This document shows positions 44,025 to 53,204 of a stretch of 64,000 nt of DNA, one piece after another. The stretch's first letter is position 1. Every line of letters begins with the position of its first letter. The stretch is from Paenibacillus nanensis. GTDB lineage: Bacteria; Bacillota; Bacilli; Paenibacillales; Paenibacillaceae. Below the pieces are notes generated by a model, which worked only from the letters and a program-made list of their open reading frames with translations, did no database searches and had not been told where the DNA came from. The position numbers and the translations under genes are program-made. The stretch covers positions 620,001 to 684,000 of the forward strand of contig NZ_QXQA01000002.1 of the NCBI RefSeq assembly GCF_003583765.1. The letters run 5' to 3'.

Positions 44025-45839
44025 ATGAACAAAGTATCGGCTAGAGTTACATCAAGGACAGCGCCGGACGAGATTACGGATCCCGACTACATGTTTCCGG
44101 CTTTCTCGAACGGTAAGGTGCTATTGAATAAAAAGCAAGGACGCCTCCCTGCCATGGGGTGGAACAGCTGGAATGCTTTTGGCAGCAAGAACAACGAGAC
44201 ACTCACAAAAGCAATGGCGGACGCCATGGTTGATTTGGGACTTGCGGAGCTGGGTTACAAGTATGTCGTGCTCGATGACGGCTGCTATAAGTCCGAGCGC
44301 GTCAACGGATTGCTTTCGCATGAAACGATTAAATTTCCTAGCGGCTTTAAGGCGTTATCCGATTACATTCACGGCAAGGGCCTTAAATTCGGCATGTACA
44401 ATGATATAGGCACCCATCTTTGCGCAGGCTCCGCGGTAGGCACTTGCGGCTTTGAGGATGTCGACACGAGGTCTTACATAGACTGGGGGGTTGACTTTAT
44501 CAAGGTTGATAACTGCTACTACCTTTGGGACAACGCCACGTTCTCGGACTCGACGAATGCCAAATATGCCTATGCCCCGAATATTAGAAGCATAACGGTT
44601 ATGGGCGAAGAACTGAATATCACGTTAAATGCTGTGAAGGACGGTGTGCTTTTAGGCCAAGGCGCATCCAAAAACAGTGGCGACTATGTAACAAACATCG
44701 GTACCTTCGACGGAACAAACGTGGGGACAACACCTGTGGGCGACTGCTGGGGAGAGCTTGCGTTTACCGTGAACGCGCCTGCTAGCGGAAACTACGCCAT
44801 AACCGTAAATTACGCAAGCGGCGAGGAGAATGGCACGGGACGATGGCTTCAGCTTGCCGTAGGCAGCGCGGAGAATGAGACCCGATATTTTGATCATTTG
44901 CTTCCTCTTACCCCGAGTACAACGACCTTTGTAGACTCGGAAGAAATAACGGTATCCTTAAATGAGGGAGACAATATCATACGTCTTATGAACCACAGAA
45001 GACAGGAAAATACCCTTAATTCCTATGCGGCTTTCCTTGAAGGCTTGAACGCGGCCGATCCTGATCATGATGTCGTACTCTCCATTTGTGAATGGGGGAA
45101 AACACAGCCGCAAAATTGGGGATATAAGGTTGGAGACTCATGGCGTATTCTAAATGATATAACCTTCTCTGTCGGCTCTGACGGCAATCCGGGCTCCGCC
45201 GAATGGAGTTCAAACCATACCGCAAGCATAACCTCGCAATATAGCAAGGCGGTTATAATGGATGAGTTTGCCGGACTTGACAAGGGGTGGAACGATCCCG
45301 ATATGCTTGTCATCGGCATGAACGGGATCACGACGACCATGAGTAAAACGCATATGACGATGTGGTGCATGATGAATGCGCCGATTATGCTTGGAATCGA
45401 TTTAAGACGGGTTACAAAGGGTGACGAGCTATGGAAGATTATTGCGAACAAAGAGGTCATCGCATTGAATCAGGATCCCCTCGGTATTCAGGCGAAAAGA
45501 ATTTACTGCTCTATCGATAATGCCAATCCCGATACGGCCTATATTGCCAATAACAACCGTGTCGATATTCTCGTAAAGCCTCTTGCGAACGGTGATATTG
45601 CCATATCCTTTATCAATCTCAGCGAATCAAGAGATACGAAGGAGCATTCCGTTGATGTTAGCCGCATTATCGATTATCTTGGCCACAAAATGGTTGATGC
45701 TGAAAAATTCAAACATGCTGCAAGCTATTGTCTAAAGGATTTATGGACTGGCGAAGTTACAACGAACCATGCAAAAACCTTCTCTATTACAGGAATTGAC
45801 GCCTATGACAATGTTACCCTAAGAGTTACTCCTGTTTAA
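44025..45839 (+). CDS. GH27 alpha-galactosidase with an inserted carbohydrate-binding-like domain
   Basis: ATG 44025 follows GAGGAGG at 8 bases. The 604-residue protein has the GH27 barrel: MGWNSWNAFG, LDDGCY, FGMYNDIG, nucleophile Asp162 in IKVDNCYY, acid/base Asp378 in SWRILNDI, and WNDPDMLVIG. Between the nucleophile and acid/base strands lies an insertion (about residues 185-335, GELAFTVNAPASGNYAITVNY) that looks like a CBM6/CBM35-type beta-sandwich. Such insertions make it longer than the usual 400 residues. No signal peptide is present, so it cleaves alpha-galactose from imported oligosaccharides. It is followed after 27 bases by an SLH-rhodanese gene. Confidence 0.9.
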   Translation: MNKVSARVTSRTAPDEITDPDYMFPAFSNGKVLLNKKQGRLPAMGWNSWNAFGSKNNETLTKAMADAMVDLGLAELGYKYVVLDDGCYKSERVNGLLSHETIKFPSGFKALSDYIHGKGLKFGMYNDIGTHLCAGSAVGTCGFEDVDTRSYIDWGVDFIKVDNCYYLWDNATFSDSTNAKYAYAPNIRSITVMGEELNITLNAVKDGVLLGQGASKNSGDYVTNIGTFDGTNVGTTPVGDCWGELAFTVNAPASGNYAITVNYASGEENGTGRWLQLAVGSAENETRYFDHLLPLTPSTTTFVDSEEITVSLNEGDNIIRLMNHRRQENTLNSYAAFLEGLNAADPDHDVVLSICEWGKTQPQNWGYKVGDSWRILNDITFSVGSDGNPGSAEWSSNHTASITSQYSKAVIMDEFAGLDKGWNDPDMLVIGMNGITTTMSKTHMTMWCMMNAPIMLGIDLRRVTKGDELWKIIANKEVIALNQDPLGIQAKRIYCSIDNANPDTAYIANNNRVDILVKPLANGDIAISFINLSESRDTKEHSVDVSRIIDYLGHKMVDAEKFKHAASYCLKDLWTGEVTTNHAKTFSITGIDAYDNVTLRVTPV

Positions 45840-45866
45840 CTCGGGAACTTTACTAGGAGAAAAGGA

Positions 45867-46673
45867 ATGGAAAAAGCAAAAGGCTTTAATGCGGAAGCCG
45901 CACCTTCCCCCGTGGATCATGTAACTACCGAAGAGTTCGTGACCATGATCATTAGAAGCAGTAAAAGCCATATAGAGCCTATAAGCGGCAGTTTGTCATT
46001 AGGATATATCGATTACGCGTTGCATAAAGGAATAATCGAGGACTATGATCTTTCAAACATAAGCAAGCCCATTGAGCGACGTTCCGCCGCACGAATCGTT
46101 CATGAGGCGCTGCTAACCGAATTCGGGGAAAAAGATGAGCCCGAATGGTCGGCCGCGGAAAATCTTAGGGACTTATATTCCTGCCGTACCTGCGTCATGC
46201 ATATCGCGCAGATGTATGTCAAGGGTATAATGCTTGGGCGCGACCATAACCTATTCGACGCTGCGGGCAGCGTAACTCATGCGGAAGCTGCAACAATTGT
46301 TGCGAGAATGCTTGATAGAGAGCGGCGTATTCCTCAGACTGGGGGCAGAGTATTTCAAAGCAATCGTCTGACCCCCGATGAAGCGCGGGTGCTGATGGTC
46401 AATGATCCTGCTGCAATGCTAATAGATGTGCGGACTCATGAGGATTATCAAACAGGGCATATCCAGGGAAGCATTTGTATACCATTACAGGAAATAATAA
46501 ATAACCCTTACTCAGTAAGTGCGAGAAAGGATACTCCATTCATCCTTTACTGTCAGAAGGGGTATAAAAGTTCTTTGGCGGCACAGGCCCTTATAGATGC
46601 AGGATATAGCCGTGTCTATAGGATTCCGGGTATGGAGCAGTATCCGTATACAATATGCCGAGCACAAGAATAA
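45867..46673 (+). CDS. SLH-like domain fused to a rhodanese domain
   Basis: A 268-residue protein without a recognisable signal peptide. Residues 15-150 contain one weak and one clear SLH-type repeat (YVKGIMLGRD, VTHAEAATIVARML), with an unusual SCRTC cysteine pair. Residues 168-268 are a rhodanese homology domain (MLIDVRTHEDYQTGHIQGS) with the active-site loop YCQKGYKS and catalytic Cys229. Rhodanese domains transfer sulfane sulfur or bind oxyanions. The pairing with SLH repeats in an apparently cytoplasmic protein is unexplained. It is co-transcribed with GH27 and ends in a strong terminator. Confidence 0.75.
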   Translation: MEKAKGFNAEAAPSPVDHVTTEEFVTMIIRSSKSHIEPISGSLSLGYIDYALHKGIIEDYDLSNISKPIERRSAARIVHEALLTEFGEKDEPEWSAAENLRDLYSCRTCVMHIAQMYVKGIMLGRDHNLFDAAGSVTHAEAATIVARMLDRERRIPQTGGRVFQSNRLTPDEARVLMVNDPAAMLIDVRTHEDYQTGHIQGSICIPLQEIINNPYSVSARKDTPFILYCQKGYKSSLAAQALIDAGYSRVYRIPGMEQYPYTICRAQE

Positions 46674-46683
46674 CATCCATCGT

Positions 46684-46719
46684 AATAGCCCCCATCTTGA
46701 TGACAAGGTGGGGGTTATT
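46684..46719 (+). terminator. Terminator of the GH27/SLH-rhodanese operon
   Basis: A 16-bp near-perfect stem (46684-46699 with 46704-46719) with a 4-base loop lies 11 bases after the stop codon. Confidence 0.88.
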
Positions 46720-46834
46720 CGACGTTCTCGCTTCATTTGCCCCCCGCTCAGCTCGTTCAGGCGCTCGGCGAATGAAGTCTATAATATGCTAAAAGATGGC
46801 TATATAATCAAGGAGGGTTTTAACTGATCTCGCA

Positions 46835-46869
46835 TATAATTTGATTTGCAAACATTGAAAGCGCTTACC
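46835..46869 (+). promoter_or_regulatory. TATAAT box and cre-like box upstream of the GH5 gene
   Basis: TATAAT at 46835-46840 is followed by TGAAAGCGCTTACC at 46856-46869, a 13 of 14 match to the CcpA cre consensus, in a position where it would block transcription. No good -35 box is seen, so an activator may be needed. Confidence 0.6.
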
Positions 46870-46972
46870 TAAAGCGGCTGCTAAAGTGTTTCGTTGAGGC
46901 TGAGGCGAACGAGGAGGTGATTCGCGAAGGTTATTCTTTTCCAACCTATATGAAGAGAAGAGGTGCCTTTTG

Positions 46973-48640
46973 ATGTCAACATTTACGTTCAAGTCCTGCA
47001 AGTTAGTAATGATCGCATTTGTTTTTATGATTACAACCGTTTTTACAAGCTTCGGTTCCGTAGCATCTGCGGCTAATATGACTTGGGATTTCACACCATA
47101 TAACGCCGCTCAAATGACTTCGGCAATGGGTGCAGGGTGGAATTTAGGAAACGCATTGGATGCTAATATTAACGGCGTTCCTAGCGAAACGGCTTGGGGT
47201 AATCCCGTTATCACAAAAGCGTTAATTCAAAAGGTAAAAGCAGCAGGGTTTAAGACCATTCGGATCCCGGTTACGTATATGAAAAAAATCGGTCCTGCTC
47301 CGAACTACACCATTGATTCCGCGTATCTGGCCAGAGTGAAAGAAGTTGTCGATTATGCTTACAGCGAAGGCCTGTTTGTCATTCTCAATATTCACCACGA
47401 TGGCGCCCACTCTACAACCCCCAATACCCCGTCGGATAATTGGCTGTTGCCGAATGCAAGCGATCAAAATACGATTCGAGACAAATTTAAAAAGGTTTGG
47501 CAGCAGATTGCCTATACATTCGTCGATTACAACGAGCATTTGATCTTCGAATCGATGAACGAAGTATTCGATGGGGTGACATATGGCGGGGTACAGCCTA
47601 ACCTCACGGTTTATTCAAACATTAATACGTTGAATCAGATCTTTGTGGACACCGTAAGACTGACCGGCGGAAACAATGCGGCAAGATGGCTGCTGATTCC
47701 AGGCTGGAATACGAACATCGATTATACGGCAGGCAACAATGGCTATACGGGTTTTGTGCTTCCGACAGACTATAACCGATCAAGTACAGTCCCTAGCTCC
47801 GAGAAGAGGATCATGATTTCTGTACATTATTACGATCCATACTATTTCTGCCTAGTAGAAAACCAAGGCGCCACCCAATGGGGAGCAACGGCTGATCCCG
47901 CCAAAAAAGACTCCGGTGGACAGGAAGCCCACATGGAGTCACAATTTAAATCCATGTACGATAAGTTCGTAACCCAAGGGTATGCTGTAGTCATCGGAGA
48001 ATACGGCGCAATCGATAAGTCGGCCTCCGACTCGGCCAACAATACCTATCGTGCCATTTGGACAAAAGCTGTTGTCTCCACAGCGAAGAAATATGGCTTG
48101 GTTCCTGTATGGTGGGATAATGGATCCAATTTTGGTTTAATTAACAGACACAACCTCACCATAACACAGCAAGGAATCATCGATGGCATCATGAGCGGTA
48201 TTGGGAATTATTATAGGATCGTCAACCGCCATAGCGGCAAGGTTCTGGATGTAAATGGCTACTCGACTGCCGATGGCGCTGCTGTCAATCAGTATACGTA
48301 TACTGGCGGCTATAACCAGCAATGGGAATTATTTAACGTCGGACTTAACAATTATCAACTCATAAATCGCAATAGCGGCAAGGTACTGGAAATCGGGGGC
48401 TGGTCTAATTCTGACGGAGCTGCAGCTCAACAATGGGCGCATACTGGTCTTGGCGGCTATAATCAACAGTGGCAAATGATTGATATAGGCGGTGGTTATT
48501 TCGAATTTAAAAATGCTGCAAGCGGCAAGTATCTGGAAGTATTCGGTTGGTCAACTCATGATAGCGCGCCGGTTGGTCAATGGTCACTTGGCAATTCGTA
48601 TAACTTTAATCAGCAATGGCAGTTGGTTCCGATTAACTAA
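46973..48640 (+). CDS. Secreted GH5 (subfamily 4-like) endoglucanase with ricin-type lectin domain
   Basis: ATG 46973 has AGAGGTG 7 bases upstream. The 555-residue product starts with a signal peptide ending near VASA-AN. Residues 35-405 are a GH5 barrel with the subfamily 4 pattern GWNLGNALDA, ETAWGNP, LNIHHD, acid/base Glu197 (FESMNEVFD) and nucleophile Glu343 (VIGEYGA). Subfamily 4 members attack xyloglucan, mixed-linkage glucan or cellulose. Residues 410-555 form a RicinB/CBM13-like trefoil with repeated SGKVLxV and YNQQW motifs. It is extracellular and probably catabolite-repressed through the cre box upstream. Confidence 0.93.
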   Translation: MSTFTFKSCKLVMIAFVFMITTVFTSFGSVASAANMTWDFTPYNAAQMTSAMGAGWNLGNALDANINGVPSETAWGNPVITKALIQKVKAAGFKTIRIPVTYMKKIGPAPNYTIDSAYLARVKEVVDYAYSEGLFVILNIHHDGAHSTTPNTPSDNWLLPNASDQNTIRDKFKKVWQQIAYTFVDYNEHLIFESMNEVFDGVTYGGVQPNLTVYSNINTLNQIFVDTVRLTGGNNAARWLLIPGWNTNIDYTAGNNGYTGFVLPTDYNRSSTVPSSEKRIMISVHYYDPYYFCLVENQGATQWGATADPAKKDSGGQEAHMESQFKSMYDKFVTQGYAVVIGEYGAIDKSASDSANNTYRAIWTKAVVSTAKKYGLVPVWWDNGSNFGLINRHNLTITQQGIIDGIMSGIGNYYRIVNRHSGKVLDVNGYSTADGAAVNQYTYTGGYNQQWELFNVGLNNYQLINRNSGKVLEIGGWSNSDGAAAQQWAHTGLGGYNQQWQMIDIGGGYFEFKNAASGKYLEVFGWSTHDSAPVGQWSLGNSYNFNQQWQLVPIN

Positions 48641-48698
48641 ATAAAACCCAAAGAAACGAAAAACAACGAGTGCTGGAGATGTGGCGAACGTAAGCGTC

Positions 48699-48735
48699 AA
48701 ATAGCTCCCATTGATAGGCTAGGTGGGAGCTATTT
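48699..48735 (+). terminator. Terminator of the GH5 gene
   Basis: A 12-bp perfect stem (48699-48710 with 48724-48735) lies 58 bases after the stop codon. Confidence 0.8.
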
Positions 48736-48825
48736 CGTATGGCTAGACCAGCCAGAGAAGCTATGAACATGGAACCATCGTGGGATTGACGGCTAAATCT
48801 AGTCAGGCGAAAAATGAAATAGACA

Positions 48826-48890
48826 CCAGGGCTTCGCAAGGAAGCAACCGGTGCCTTATTGTCATCCAGCCTTTTCTAAGCTTCACGAAA
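48826..48890 (-). repeat. Copy 1 of a conserved 3' element (CTTCGCAAGGAAG)
   Basis: Shares the exact 13-mer CTTCGCAAGGAAG, then a CCGG-TGCC/GGCA arm, TTATT, and CCTTnTCTnAGCTT with the copy at 53205-53270. In copy 1 the flanks form an imperfect GACACC/GGTGCC stem. Both copies lie 60-80 bases downstream of a minus-strand stop codon. Confidence 0.5.
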
Positions 48891-48965
48891 AAGTTACCGA
48901 GTGCCGAACCTGCCATCCCGTTATAGAAAACGATCCTGCCGGTCGGCTGTACGAAGCATGACTTG

Positions 48966-49775
48966 CTATCGCAGCCTTTTCGTTTCGCCTGCCGCAATGC
49001 GGACGGCTTCGCCGTCTGCGCTTACCCATACCTCAAGGGCATTCGGATTATGCACCATGCTTCGATCGACCGAGAAACGGAGAGCTCTCAGCGCATTCTG
49101 ATAGGATACGATGTCCGTCATCGACGCTTTCCAGATCGACTCCTCGCCGCCGAGCAATTCGCCTGCCCTGTCCACCAGCTCCCAGTTATCATCGTGGTCG
49201 AATTCGTAGCTGTGGCCCCAAATGAACAATAGCTCCATGCGGCTAAACCAGCTGTTGGAAGCCAGCAACTGCTCGATTTTCTCCAACATGTCCTTGTGGT
49301 GACAGGTCGGATGCCATCTCAGCGGATCATCCGGCATGTGGAAGCCTCCATGGCTCTGGACGGTACGGGCATATTCGATGCCGAGCGCCGGCAGCGCGCG
49401 AACGACACGGTCGTTGTAGGTGCCGAACGGATAACTCATGCCGCGTACAGGGTATCCCGCAATCGCCTCCAGATTTCGGCGGTCCGCGATCAGCTCCTCC
49501 GCAATCTGGTCGTCCGGGGACTGCTCCAGGAATGGATGCGTGACGGTATGGGCCGAAATCTCGTGGCCGCGATATAAGTCCGCAACTTCTTCGGCACGGA
49601 TATATCCTTCCTGGCCGAATGTGCCGGAATTCAGATGGAACGTTCCTTTGAGGCCATACCGGTTAAACGCCTGCACCAGCCTTCTGTCTTGATCGCGGCC
49701 ATCGTCAAAACTAAATACGACCGCCTTGCTAAGCCCTCCCGGAAACCGGTCGAATCGAATGCTCACGTTTCCCAT
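48966..49775 (-). CDS. Polysaccharide deacetylase (CE4, NodB-like)
   Basis: ATG 49775 is preceded by GAGGAGTC; a longer open frame to 50186 would run into the GH74 gene and is rejected. The 269-residue protein has CE4 motifs: FSFDDGRDQD with the catalytic and metal aspartates, SAHTVTHPFL with the two metal histidines, and SYPFGTYND. No signal peptide is evident, which is unusual for wall-acting deacetylases and suggests action on imported acetylated oligosaccharides. The 37-bp promoter element at 49837-49873 links it to the GH74 and GH43 genes. Confidence 0.87.
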   Translation of the reverse strand: MGNVSIRFDRFPGGLSKAVVFSFDDGRDQDRRLVQAFNRYGLKGTFHLNSGTFGQEGYIRAEEVADLYRGHEISAHTVTHPFLEQSPDDQIAEELIADRRNLEAIAGYPVRGMSYPFGTYNDRVVRALPALGIEYARTVQSHGGFHMPDDPLRWHPTCHHKDMLEKIEQLLASNSWFSRMELLFIWGHSYEFDHDDNWELVDRAGELLGGEESIWKASMTDIVSYQNALRALRFSVDRSMVHNPNALEVWVSADGEAVRIAAGETKRLR

Positions 49776-49836
49776 TATGACTCCTCCTCGATTGATTACT
49801 GCATTACAACGATAATAACATACGACGAATAGTAGA

Positions 49837-49873
49837 CCTTGATTTAATAGACATGAGATAGCATGATATAGAC
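49837..49873 (-). promoter_or_regulatory. Conserved 37-bp promoter element, copy A (CE4 gene)
   Basis: In plus-strand orientation it begins CCTTGATTT, has CATG in the middle, then TAGCATGAT and TAG-x-C at the end. The spacing is identical in copies at 53131-53167 and 55089-55125. It sits 62 bases before the CE4 start, and a -10-like TATTAT lies about 19 bases downstream of its edge. Confidence 0.75.
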
Positions 49874-49887
49874 ATTGCACCTGAAAC

Positions 49888-49913
49888 ACCTCCGAACCAT
49901 TGCGGTCGGAGGT
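49888..49913 (-). terminator. Hairpin after the GH74 gene
   Basis: An 8-bp perfect stem (49888-49895 with 49906-49913) lies 20 bases past the GH74 stop codon; the following T-run is weak. Confidence 0.6.
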
Positions 49914-49932
49914 ATTCAGTCCCTCAAGAGGT

Positions 49933-52900
49933 TTATTTTTTTCCTTGATCATGCGGAACCGTAACGGTGGCGGATGCTTCCGTAACATTCCCTGCTTGAT
50001 CGATTGCTCTATAAGTAATCGTATAGAGTAAAGGCTCTTTACCCTTTGCTTTTTCGGCCAGCAGCTTGAATTCCGTATCGAATGTGCCGAACTCGGCTCC
50101 TTGTACCATGGTTTCGTAGCGGTCGACGGCCGCGCTCGGCGTAATGGACACCAGTTCGACTTGAGACAGCTCGACATCCGTTTCAACAGTTGCCGTCACT
50201 TTAACCAGCTTGTTGTTGGCCGGCCACAAGGTTTCCTTATCCAGGACAACTTTCAGGGTTGGAGCAGCCGTATCAATGATCAAGCTTCTGTACGCCCATT
50301 CCGACCAGGCGCCCCCATTATCCTTCAAGCGAACCCGGATCGACCAATCTCCGTCCGCCAATCCATTCAAAGTGTATGAACCGGATGCGCCCGACCGTTC
50401 GCCGCTATCCACATCAATCGTCTCGAAGCCGTTGCTGGAAGCTTGAACCTGATAAGCAGCCTGTACATCCGCATCGTCGGCGTCAAGGAACGTCCAGTTA
50501 AGCTGCGGACTGTTCAGATTGATCGCCTGTCCATCTCGATACGAGGTGATCGAAGCGGTCGGAGCCGAACTAGGAATTGGCTCCGTCCCACCCTGTTTCA
50601 TATCGCCGCGTACGATGCCCATACCGTTCGTTCCGATATAGACCCGGCCGTACACTTGCCCATCGCCCGTAATCGTCCCTCTTGCATTCGCGAATTGATG
50701 CTGATCGTCATTAATGCGGATCCAGCTCGCTCCTTCGTCCTCCGAGCGGTAGAAGGCGAACTTGCCGCCGTTCACTCTCAAGCCGGCATAGATCGTTTTA
50801 TACGTTTTGCCTGGCGCTTCTTTGCCGAAACCGACGGATACCGCCTCATCAACGCCCGCTAGCTTCTGGAAGCTCGCTCCCGAATCCGTCGAACGGAATA
50901 GTCCATCCGAGCTGGCAAGCCAGATATCGCCTTCGGCCGTAGGAGCGGCCTTGAACTTGCCGCTCTGATTTTGCGGCAGCCCGGAAGCAGCCGAAGCCGT
51001 GAAGTTGGCGCCGCCGTCCGTGCTGACATAGAACGTCCCTTGATGGAAACCGTAGAATTTGTCCGGATTGACACGGTCCGATGAGACCATCGCGCCTTGC
51101 GGGATGCCTGTCGAGGCTGTCCACGTCTTGCCAAGGTCGGTAGAGAAGCTTACCGGCCGGTCGCCGCTGCCATCCGGAGCCCAAAGAATCGTATCGCCGT
51201 TCGCGCTTACCGCGACCCACTCTCCGCTCGTATTGTCGCCATCCGCCGCCTGCCAGGCATTGGCTGCCGGCGTCCAGGTGACGCCGTTGTCTGTCGATAC
51301 GCCCATCCGCGCTTCCTCGTTCGATGCATGGCCGACGCGCACGATCAAGTTCGGATTCGTCTCCGCGTAGTCCAAATCGGTGCTTGATACGATATAAGGA
51401 TTTGTGATCATATTCGGCGCCTTGTTCAGGTCTTCATGACGGAACCCGCCGATATCGCCCATCGCGCTGATGAGCGGCGCCCCGGATGGAGGACTGATCA
51501 AGCCTAGAATCGCAGTCTCTTCAATCCCGTCCGCCATAACGGAGATTCGGATTTTCTCGCCTTTGTCGAAATCGGTCACGTTCTCGGAGCCGTACAGCGT
51601 CGCCCCGGTTCCGTACATGATCCGGTCGGAGTTGAACGGATCGATCTCCAGGTCGCCGATCATCCAGCCAAGAGTTGGCGAGGTTTGCGGATCGGTCTCC
51701 GGATCGCGCTGAACGCCCCAGTCAAGCCATGGCGCGATCGAATAATCGATCGTGTACCGGTTGACGCGCTTCGGATATGCGGTGAACTCCCACAGGTTCT
51801 TCCATGTTTGCCCGCCGTCTGTACTGCGATAAATGAATTGGTCCGGCCACCATACGTTCATCGAGGCAACCATCAGCGTATCGGGATTTTGAGGGTCGAC
51901 GGCTAGACCGCCGTACGGCTTACTCGTATTGCCGACCCCGTCCGGGGTGATGTCCGTCCACTCGCCCGTCATCGTATTCAGCTTCCATACCGCGCCGGCG
52001 CCGGCGTCGTACGGTCCGATGGCCGAGTTGTACGTTACGTACAGCATCCCGTTGGAACCCAGCGTTCCGTGGTGGGGCAGAAAGCCTTGATTCGGCTGGC
52101 CCGCTACCGGCTGCCAGGTCACGCCGCCGTCGACCGACTTGTAAATGCTCGTCTGCGTATCCGCCAAGCCGACATAAATCGTCTGCGTTGCGTTGCCCGC
52201 AGAGCCCGTCGAAGGATCAAAGGTGATCCATACGGGGCCGACATTCCCGCCGTAGCTATCATTCACGTTGCCGACCGAAGTGAAGCTCTCCACCTTATGC
52301 CATGTCGCTCCATAGTCCTCGCTCTTCCACAATCCGTTCCCGTTGCGGGCTCCCAGGTAGAGGATCCGGTTATCGTTCGGGTCGATAGCCAGACGTTCGC
52401 CCATGGAACGGCCGGGCATGTTGCCGCCGAATTTGAACGGCATTTCCGTCTTCTCCCACGTCTGACCGCGGTCCTGCGAACGAAGAATGTAGCCGTTCGA
52501 CTGCACCCAGTCGTTCGAGTAGGTGCCGGCTGCAATATAGACGCGGTCCGGATCGACAGGGTCGGTAGCTATACTCTCTACGCCCGACAGGTTCCAGTCT
52601 TCCAGGCTCAGCCATTCCAACAGCTGAATCCAGGTCTTGGTCGCCGGGTCCCAGCGATATGCGCCCCCCATGTCCGTGCGGGCATAGATGAGATCCTTCT
52701 CCTTTTCGTTGAAAATAATGCCCGGAATAAATCCCCCGCCGACGATCTTCACCCTGCCCCAATCATAGGCTTGCGTTGTCACCGGCACGGTGTCCGATTG
52801 TAAGGTCGCCGATGCGCTCTCAGTCGAATCCGCTGCGAATGCCTTGCCGGGAACCGTCGTCAACGAAGGACCCATGCTTACCGTCAACGCGGCGGCCGTC

Positions 52901-52974
52901 ACCAGAAGTGACGCGGACTTACATAAGGAATGGATTCGTTTGGTGAATCCTCGCGATTTTTTCCTTGTTTTCAT
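49933..52974 (-). CDS. Secreted GH74 endo-xyloglucanase
   Basis: ATG 52974 has GAAGGAGA about 8-9 bases upstream. The 1013-residue product carries a signal peptide (basic start, SLLVTAAALTVSM). The GH74 double seven-bladed propeller follows, marked by repeated STDGGxTW-type BNR motifs. The two catalytic aspartates are Asp101 (ARTDMGGAYRW) and Asp507 (SAMGDIGGF). After about residue 750 come a fibronectin-like domain and an Ig-like domain; no CBM3 or dockerin is visible. It cleaves the xyloglucan backbone outside the cell. A perfect cre box and the 37-bp element precede it, pointing to catabolite repression plus specific activation. Confidence 0.95.
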   Translation of the reverse strand: MKTRKKSRGFTKRIHSLCKSASLLVTAAALTVSMGPSLTTVPGKAFAADSTESASATLQSDTVPVTTQAYDWGRVKIVGGGFIPGIIFNEKEKDLIYARTDMGGAYRWDPATKTWIQLLEWLSLEDWNLSGVESIATDPVDPDRVYIAAGTYSNDWVQSNGYILRSQDRGQTWEKTEMPFKFGGNMPGRSMGERLAIDPNDNRILYLGARNGNGLWKSEDYGATWHKVESFTSVGNVNDSYGGNVGPVWITFDPSTGSAGNATQTIYVGLADTQTSIYKSVDGGVTWQPVAGQPNQGFLPHHGTLGSNGMLYVTYNSAIGPYDAGAGAVWKLNTMTGEWTDITPDGVGNTSKPYGGLAVDPQNPDTLMVASMNVWWPDQFIYRSTDGGQTWKNLWEFTAYPKRVNRYTIDYSIAPWLDWGVQRDPETDPQTSPTLGWMIGDLEIDPFNSDRIMYGTGATLYGSENVTDFDKGEKIRISVMADGIEETAILGLISPPSGAPLISAMGDIGGFRHEDLNKAPNMITNPYIVSSTDLDYAETNPNLIVRVGHASNEEARMGVSTDNGVTWTPAANAWQAADGDNTSGEWVAVSANGDTILWAPDGSGDRPVSFSTDLGKTWTASTGIPQGAMVSSDRVNPDKFYGFHQGTFYVSTDGGANFTASAASGLPQNQSGKFKAAPTAEGDIWLASSDGLFRSTDSGASFQKLAGVDEAVSVGFGKEAPGKTYKTIYAGLRVNGGKFAFYRSEDEGASWIRINDDQHQFANARGTITGDGQVYGRVYIGTNGMGIVRGDMKQGGTEPIPSSAPTASITSYRDGQAINLNSPQLNWTFLDADDADVQAAYQVQASSNGFETIDVDSGERSGASGSYTLNGLADGDWSIRVRLKDNGGAWSEWAYRSLIIDTAAPTLKVVLDKETLWPANNKLVKVTATVETDVELSQVELVSITPSAAVDRYETMVQGAEFGTFDTEFKLLAEKAKGKEPLLYTITYRAIDQAGNVTEASATVTVPHDQGKK

Positions 52975-53039
52975 CAAGCAATCTCCTTCTTCCATTGTTT
53001 TCTTTTTGCGTTCATGCCGCTTGCCTTTGATGAAAAACA

Positions 53040-53053
53040 TGAAAACGTTTTCA
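53040..53053. promoter_or_regulatory. Perfect cre box upstream of GH74
   Basis: TGAAAACGTTTTCA is a perfect palindrome and a 14 of 14 match to the CcpA consensus, 66 bases before the GH74 start. Confidence 0.85.
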
Positions 53054-53130
53054 TTTTTTTAACAATCATTCCTCCCCATAGCTAACTTGTTTTCTTACAT
53101 CACTACTTTATCAACGTGTTGAATAGTGAA

Positions 53131-53167
53131 CCTTGATTTTTGGGACATGGTGTAGCATGATTTAGTC
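53131..53167 (-). promoter_or_regulatory. Conserved 37-bp promoter element, copy B (GH74 gene)
   Basis: Same start (CCTTGATTT), middle (GGGACATGG) and end (TAGCATGAT, TAG) as copies A and C, 157 bases before the GH74 start. A -10-like TGATAAAGT follows about 17 bases downstream on the minus strand. Confidence 0.75.
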
Positions 53168-53204
53168 TGGTTAAATTTGGTTTTCATAAAAACAGAACAA
53201 GGCG

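Larger units (their letters stand above)
48641..48965. other. Spacer between convergent GH5 and CE4 genes
   Basis: Contains the GH5 terminator (48699-48735) and one copy of a roughly 65-bp repeated element (48826-48890). No gene could be supported. Confidence 0.5.

Noticed and set aside
48803..48997. Minus-strand frame VQPTGRIVFYNGMAGSALG overlapping the CE4 3' end
   Set aside because: Too short and without a start signal; it may be a decayed fragment related to the one at 53257-53340, but similarity is too weak to call.
49776..50186. N-terminal extension of the CE4 gene
   Set aside because: It would overlap the GH74 gene, pass through the 37-bp element and has no CE4 homology; the ATG at 49775 has a strong ribosome binding site.
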